This document shows, one piece after another, positions 59,740 through 64,000 of a stretch of 64,000 bases of DNA. Below the pieces are notes generated by a model. That model was given only the letters and a program-made list of their open reading frames with translations, did not search any database and was not told the DNA's origin. The position numbers and the translations under genes are program-made. This DNA comes from Plantibacter sp. Leaf314 (GTDB lineage: Bacteria > Actinomycetota > Actinomycetes > Actinomycetales > Microbacteriaceae): the NCBI RefSeq assembly GCF_001423185.1, contig NZ_LMOB01000003.1:283304-347303 (forward strand). Direction: 5' to 3'. How positions within the stretch are numbered: position 1 is the stretch's first letter; the number at the start of each line of letters is the position of its first letter.

Positions 59740-61500
59740 GTGAACACCGAGCACACCGCAGCATCCCCCAGCGCGTCAGCCGCCTCCGGCGAGACCTACA
59801 CGATCGGCGTCGACTTCGGCACCCTGTCCGGCCGGGCCGTCGTCGTCCGCGTGTCCGACGGCGCTGAGCTCGGCTCCGCGGTGCTCGACTACCCGCACGC
59901 CGTCATGGACCGCGAACTCGCCTCGACCGGCGCCACCCTGCCGCCCGACTGGGCGCTGCAGGTCCCGGCCGACTACGTCGCGGTCATCAGGTCCGCCGTG
60001 CCCCGCGCCGTCGAGGCCGCCGGGATCGACCCGGCGGCGGTCATCGGCATCGGCACCGACTTCACGGCCTGCACGATGGTCCCCGTCATCGCCGACGGCA
60101 CCCCACTCAACGAGCTGCCCGAGTACGCCGACCGCCCGCACGCCTACGTGAAGCTGTGGAAGCACCACTCCGCGCAGCCGCAGGCCGACCGCATCAACGA
60201 ACTCGCCGCCGAGCGGGGCGAGTCCTGGCTGCCGCGCTACGGCGGACTCATCTCCAGCGAGTGGGAGTTCGCCAAGGGACTCCAGCTGCTCGAGGAGGAC
60301 CCGGAGCTCTACGAGCGCATGGACCACTGGGTCGAGGCCGCCGACTGGATCATCTGGCAGCTGACCGGGCGGTACGTCCGGAACGCCTGCACCGCCGGGT
60401 ACAAGGGCATCTACCAGGACGGCGCCTACCCGAGCCACGAGTTCCTCGCCGCCCTCAACCCCGCGTTCGAGCGCTTCGCCGACGACAAGGTCGAGCACGA
60501 GATCGGTGAGCTGGGCGCTGCCGCCGGCACCCTCTCCGCGGAGGCCGCGGCCTGGACCGGGCTCCGTGAGGGCATCGCCGTCGCGGTCGGGAACGTCGAC
60601 GCCCACGTCGCCGCCCCCGCGGCACAGGCGGTCTCGCCCGGCCAGATGGTCGCGATCATGGGCACGTCCACCTGCCACGTCATGAACGGCGACGTCCTCC
60701 GCGAGGTCCCCGGCATGTGCGGCGTCGTCGACGGCGGCATCATCGCCGGCCTGTACGGCTACGAGGCGGGCCAGTCCGGCGTCGGCGACATCTTCGCCTG
60801 GTACGTCGAGAACCAGGTCCCCGCCCGGTACACGGAGGAGGCGGCCGCGCGCGGCGTCAGCATCCACGAGTACCTCACCTCTCTGATCCAGGACCAGCCG
60901 GTCGGTGCCCACGGGCTCGTCGCGCTCGACTGGCACTCCGGCAACCGCTCGGTGCTCGTCGACCACGAACTCTCCGGCACGGTCCTCGGCCTGACGCTCT
61001 CCACACGCACCGAAGAGGTCTACCGGGCGCTGTTCGAGGCGACCGCCTTCGGGACGCGCAAGATCGTCGAGACGTTCAACGCTTCGGGCGTGCCCGTCAC
61101 CGAGTTCATCGTCGCCGGCGGTCTGCAGCGGAACCCGTTCCTCATGCAGACCTACTCCGACATCCTGCGCCTGCCGATCTCGATCACCGCGAGCGCCCAG
61201 GGTCCCGCCCTCGGCTCCGCCATCCACGCGGCCGTCGCGGCCGGCGCCTACCCGGACGTCCCGGCGGCCAGCGCCGCGATGGGCAAGGTCGACCGCGCCG
61301 TCTACACGCCGAACGAGGCCGCGGCGGACGCGTACGACCTGCTCTACGCCGAGTACGCCACCCTCCACGACTACTTCGGTCGCGGAGCCAACGACGTCAT
61401 GAAGCGGCTGAAGCGCCTCCGCCGGGCCGCCCTCGGTGGCGGCTCCGACCGCCTGCCGTCCGACACCGAGACCACCGCCCTCGAAGGAGCAACCTCGTGA
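59740..61500 (+). CDS. araB: L-ribulokinase
   Basis: A 586-residue FGGY kinase making L-ribulose 5-phosphate. YTIGVDFGTLSGRAVVV is the family start, GIGTDFTACTMVPV and LWKHHSAQPQADRIN are typical of AraB, IMGTSTCHVMN is the adenosine/phosphate loop, and VAGGLQRNPFLMQ comes near the end. GTG 59740 has GAAGGAG upstream. Its stop overlaps the araD GTG (GTGA). Confidence 0.95.
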   Translation: MNTEHTAASPSASAASGETYTIGVDFGTLSGRAVVVRVSDGAELGSAVLDYPHAVMDRELASTGATLPPDWALQVPADYVAVIRSAVPRAVEAAGIDPAAVIGIGTDFTACTMVPVIADGTPLNELPEYADRPHAYVKLWKHHSAQPQADRINELAAERGESWLPRYGGLISSEWEFAKGLQLLEEDPELYERMDHWVEAADWIIWQLTGRYVRNACTAGYKGIYQDGAYPSHEFLAALNPAFERFADDKVEHEIGELGAAAGTLSAEAAAWTGLREGIAVAVGNVDAHVAAPAAQAVSPGQMVAIMGTSTCHVMNGDVLREVPGMCGVVDGGIIAGLYGYEAGQSGVGDIFAWYVENQVPARYTEEAAARGVSIHEYLTSLIQDQPVGAHGLVALDWHSGNRSVLVDHELSGTVLGLTLSTRTEEVYRALFEATAFGTRKIVETFNASGVPVTEFIVAGGLQRNPFLMQTYSDILRLPISITASAQGPALGSAIHAAVAAGAYPDVPAASAAMGKVDRAVYTPNEAAADAYDLLYAEYATLHDYFGRGANDVMKRLKRLRRAALGGGSDRLPSDTETTALEGATS

Positions 61501-62204
61501 ACACCTACTCACCGGAGATCGAGGTCGCGATCGCCCGCGTCCGCGCCGACGTCGCGAAGCTGCACGGCGAGCTCGTGCGCTACGGCCTCGTCATCTGGAC
61601 CGGCGGCAACGTCTCCGGTCGGGTGCCCGGCGCCGAGCTGTTCGTGATCAAGCCGTCGGGCGTCGACTACGACGACCTCGCGCCCGAGAACATGATCCTC
61701 TGCGACCTCGACGGCAACGTGATCCCGGGCACGCCCGGCTCCGACCGGTCGCCCTCGAGCGACACGGCCGCGCACGCCTACGTGTACCGCCACATGCCCG
61801 AGGTCGGCGGGGTCGTGCACACGCACTCCACCTACGCCGTCGCCTGGGCTGCACGCGCCGAGCCGATCCCGTGCGTCATCACCGCCATGGCCGACGAGTT
61901 CGGCGGGGAGGTCCCCGTCGGGCCGTTCTCGATCATCGGCGACGACTCGATCGGTCGCGGCATCGTGGAGACGCTGACCGGCCACCGGTCGCGCGCCGTC
62001 CTCATGCAGAACCACGGTCCGTTCACCATCGGCAAGGACGCGCGGGACGCCGTGAAGGCGGCCGTCATGGTCGAGGACGTGGCCCGGACCGTGCACATCT
62101 CGCGGCAGCTGGGTGAGCCGAAGCCGATGCCGACCGAGGCGATCGACGCCCTGTTCGACCGCTACCAGAACGTCTACGGCCAGGCGCCCCAGGGCGCGCT
62201 CTAG
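61497..62204 (+). CDS. araD: L-ribulose-5-phosphate 4-epimerase
   Basis: A 235-residue class II aldolase-fold epimerase producing D-xylulose 5-phosphate. TGGNVSGRV and IKPSGVDYDDL bind phosphate, HTHSTYAVAWA and MQNHGPFTIG carry the zinc-binding His residues, and YGQAPQGAL is near the end. The GTG start overlaps the araB stop by 4 nt. Confidence 0.95.
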   Translation: MNTYSPEIEVAIARVRADVAKLHGELVRYGLVIWTGGNVSGRVPGAELFVIKPSGVDYDDLAPENMILCDLDGNVIPGTPGSDRSPSSDTAAHAYVYRHMPEVGGVVHTHSTYAVAWAARAEPIPCVITAMADEFGGEVPVGPFSIIGDDSIGRGIVETLTGHRSRAVLMQNHGPFTIGKDARDAVKAAVMVEDVARTVHISRQLGEPKPMPTEAIDALFDRYQNVYGQAPQGAL

Positions 62205-62221
62205 GCCAGCCACCGCACCCC

Positions 62222-62261
62222 GGTCCCTCCCCATCCCTGAGCTCGTCGACGGGCAGGGACC
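62222..62261 (+). repeat. REP-like palindrome between araD and araA
   Basis: GGTCCCT pairs with AGGGACC, enclosing CCCTGAGCTCGTCGACGGGC, a variant of the GGTCCCTGAGCCTGTCGA repeat. It fills most of the 93-nt gap. Confidence 0.55.
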
Positions 62262-62297
62262 GCGCACACCACTCCAGACCAGAAAGCAGACCCACCC

Positions 62298-63815
62298 ATG
62301 CCGAAGCCCACCACCACCCTCGACCACTACACCGTCTGGTTCCTCACCGGCAGCCAGAACCTCTACGGCGAGGAGACCCTCCGCCAGGTCGCCGAGCAGT
62401 CACAGGCCATCGCGGCCGAGCTCGGCGCCGCCGCCGACGTCCCGGTCCGGATCGAGTGGAAGCCCGTCCTCAAGGACTCCGAGTCCATCCGTCGCGCGAT
62501 GCTCGACGCGAACGCCGACGACAGCGTCATCGGCCTCGTCACCTGGATGCACACCTTCAGCCCCGCGAAGATGTGGATCGCCGGCCTCGACGCCCTGCAG
62601 AAGCCGCTCCTGCACCTGCACACGCAGGCGAACGTCGAGCTGCCGTGGTCGGAGATCGACTTCGACTTCATGAACCTCAACCAGGCCGCCCACGGCGACC
62701 GTGAGTTCGGCTACATCCAGACCCGTCTCGGCGTCGCCCGCAAGACGGTCGTCGGGCACGTGTCGGACCCGCGGGTGCAGCGCGAGGTCGGCACCTGGCA
62801 GCGCGCCGCAGCCGGTTGGGCCGCCACGCACGAGCTGAAGCTCGCCCGCTTCGGCGACAACATGCGCTACGTCGCCGTCACCGAGGGTGACAAGACGGAG
62901 GCCGAGCTGCGGTTCGGCGTGCAGGTGAACACCTGGAGCGTCAACGAACTCGCCGAGGCCGTGCACGCCTCGACGGACGCCGACATCGACGCGCTCGTCG
63001 CCGAGTACGAGGAGCTGTACGACGTCGTCCCCGAGCTGCGGAAGGGCGGCGAGCGGCACGAGTCGCTCCGCTACGGCGCCGCGATCGAACTCGGCCTGCG
63101 CTCGTTCCTCGAGGCCGGCGACTTCGCCGCGTTCACGACGAGCTTCGAGGACCTCGGTGAGCTGCGCCAGCTGCCCGGTCTCGCCGTCCAGCGCCTCATG
63201 GCCGACGGTTACGGCTTCGGTGCCGAGGGTGACTGGAAGACGGCCGTCCTCGTGCGCGCCGCGTCAGTCATGGGTGCAGGCCTCCCCGGCGGCGCCTCGC
63301 TCATGGAGGACTACACGTACCACATGGAGCCCGGCAACGAGCTCATCCTCGGGGCGCACATGCTCGAGGTCAGCCCGACGCTGTCCTCCGCGCGCGCCAC
63401 GCTCGAGGTGCACCCGCTCGGCATCGGCGGCAAGGAGGACCCGGTGCGCCTGGTCTTCACGGCCGACTCCGGCCCCGCCGTCGTCGTCGCCATGAGCGAC
63501 ATGCGCGACCGCTTCCGCCTGACGGCCAACGTCGTCGAGGTGGTCCAGCCCATCGAGGCGCTGCCGAAGCTGCCCGTCGGTCGTGCCGTGTGGAAGCCGG
63601 CTCCCGACTTCGCGACCTCGGCCGCCGCCTGGCTCACCGCGGGTGCCGCGCACCACACGGTGATGTCGACGGCCGTCGGGGTCGAGGTCTTCGCCGACTT
63701 CGCCGAGATCGCCAAGACCGAGCTGCTCGTGATCGACGAGTCGACGACCACGCGTGACTTCCAGCGTGAGGTCCGCTGGAACAACGCCTACTACCGTCTG
63801 GCCCAGGGCTTCTAA
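62298..63815 (+). CDS. araA: L-arabinose isomerase
   Basis: A 505-residue isomerase turning L-arabinose into L-ribulose. [18 protein letters not shown] is the family start, [14 protein letters not shown] and [13 protein letters not shown] follow, and the metal-binding Glu/His set lies in [22 protein letters not shown] and AHHTVMS. The length is that of bacterial AraA. Last gene of the arabinose cluster. Confidence 0.96.
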   Translation: MPKPTTTLDHYTVWFLTGSQNLYGEETLRQVAEQSQAIAAELGAAADVPVRIEWKPVLKDSESIRRAMLDANADDSVIGLVTWMHTFSPAKMWIAGLDALQKPLLHLHTQANVELPWSEIDFDFMNLNQAAHGDREFGYIQTRLGVARKTVVGHVSDPRVQREVGTWQRAAAGWAATHELKLARFGDNMRYVAVTEGDKTEAELRFGVQVNTWSVNELAEAVHASTDADIDALVAEYEELYDVVPELRKGGERHESLRYGAAIELGLRSFLEAGDFAAFTTSFEDLGELRQLPGLAVQRLMADGYGFGAEGDWKTAVLVRAASVMGAGLPGGASLMEDYTYHMEPGNELILGAHMLEVSPTLSSARATLEVHPLGIGGKEDPVRLVFTADSGPAVVVAMSDMRDRFRLTANVVEVVQPIEALPKLPVGRAVWKPAPDFATSAAAWLTAGAAHHTVMSTAVGVEVFADFAEIAKTELLVIDESTTTRDFQREVRWNNAYYRLAQGF

Positions 63816-63833
63816 GCAACCAGCAGTCCCATG

Positions 63834-63869
63834 AGGACGGCCTCCCACCGCACGGTGGGAGGCCGTCCT
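63834..63869 (+). terminator. Terminator of the arabinose operon
   Basis: AGGACGGCCTCCCACCG pairs perfectly with CGGTGGGAGGCCGTCCT, 18 nt after the araA stop. It is the strongest hairpin terminator in the window. Confidence 0.85.
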
Positions 63870-63965
63870 GCGTTCCGGCGTCACCGATCGTGCGGTGCGA
63901 CGTCGGCGCTTGCTAGCCTGAGGCGAGGCGCCGGGGGTGGCGCGTGGAACGACGGGGGTCGACCG

Positions 63966-64000
63966 ATGACGGACGTGTTCGAGCAGGCCGGGGCACCGGG
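63966..64000 (+). CDS. Start of an unidentified gene (cut by the window edge)
   Basis: ATG 63966 follows GGGGG and a TAGCCT -10-like box at 63914-63919. Only 11 codons (MTDVFEQAGAP) are visible, too few to name a family. Confidence 0.4.
   Translation, partial: MTDVFEQAGAP

Noticed and set aside
1..64000. tRNA, rRNA, riboswitch or prophage content
   Set aside because: No cloverleaf, rRNA segment, known riboswitch core, integrase or phage structural gene was recognised by eye.

Overview
The window is very GC-rich, actinobacterial chromosomal DNA. Third codon positions are almost always G or C, GTG starts are common, and several genes look leaderless (a TANNNT -10 box 6-7 nt before ATG/GTG). 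The gene families and the dispersed GGTCCCTGAGCCTGTCGA-type repeats fit a member of Microbacteriaceae (Micrococcales), probably a plant- or soil-associated sugar specialist. The genus cannot be fixed from the sequence alone. I saw no tRNA, rRNA, CRISPR array, phage gene or transposase.

Layout. 0-6.3 kb: end of an unidentified gene, an aquaporin, an HTH protein, an orphan MT0933-type antitoxin-like protein, a DUF3105/DUF305 membrane pair, and convergent mntH/mntR (manganese uptake and its DtxR-family repressor). 6.4-12.7 kb: a cysteine-codon leader peptide before cystathionine beta-synthase, cystathionine gamma-synthase, an MFS exporter with a SoxR-like operator in its promoter, a DUF1648 protein and an orphan DarT-like ADP-ribosyltransferase.

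12.7-24.4 kb: a divergent sugar locus. Leftward: Gfo/Idh oxidoreductase, DUF993 protein, sugar isomerase/epimerase-like TIM barrel and LacI regulator. Rightward: two ABC permeases, binding protein, DUF6807 protein, oxidoreductase and hydrolase. LacI-type operators sit at both promoters. 24.49-25.21 kb: a tandem array of seven alternating inverted-repeat units (ABABABA). 25.2-29.8 kb: a leftward operon for oxidative uronate/aldarate breakdown to 2-oxoglutarate (dehydrogenase/epimerase, KDG dehydratase, enolase-superfamily dehydratase, 2-oxoglutarate semialdehyde dehydrogenase). 29.9-35.3 kb: divergent LacI-DUF6807 fusion, oxidoreductase, M24-like protein and glycerate kinase.

35.3-47 kb: quinone reductase-like protein, xylB, xylA, a divergent LacI regulator, then a sugar ABC operon flanked by two oxidoreductases and containing a ThuA-like gene. 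47-53.2 kb: small unrelated genes (lipoprotein, phosphoesterase, conserved hypothetical, GNAT, ROK regulator, LacI regulator, serine hydrolase). 53.3-63.9 kb: an L-arabinose regulon with ChvE-type binding protein, ATPase, permease, a degenerate second ATPase paralogue, araB, araD, araA and a strong terminator. The LacI gene at 51-52 kb carries the same ATGTG-N6-CACAT operator as the arabinose ABC promoter. A second, different palindrome sits before araB.

Together the genes feed plant cell-wall monomers (xylose, arabinose, uronates and an unknown modified sugar) into central metabolism, each branch with its own LacI-type control. The least expected items are the motif-less ABC ATPase paralogue, the ABABABA repeat array, the LacI-DUF6807 fusion, the orphan DarT-like gene and the leaderless Cys leader peptide.
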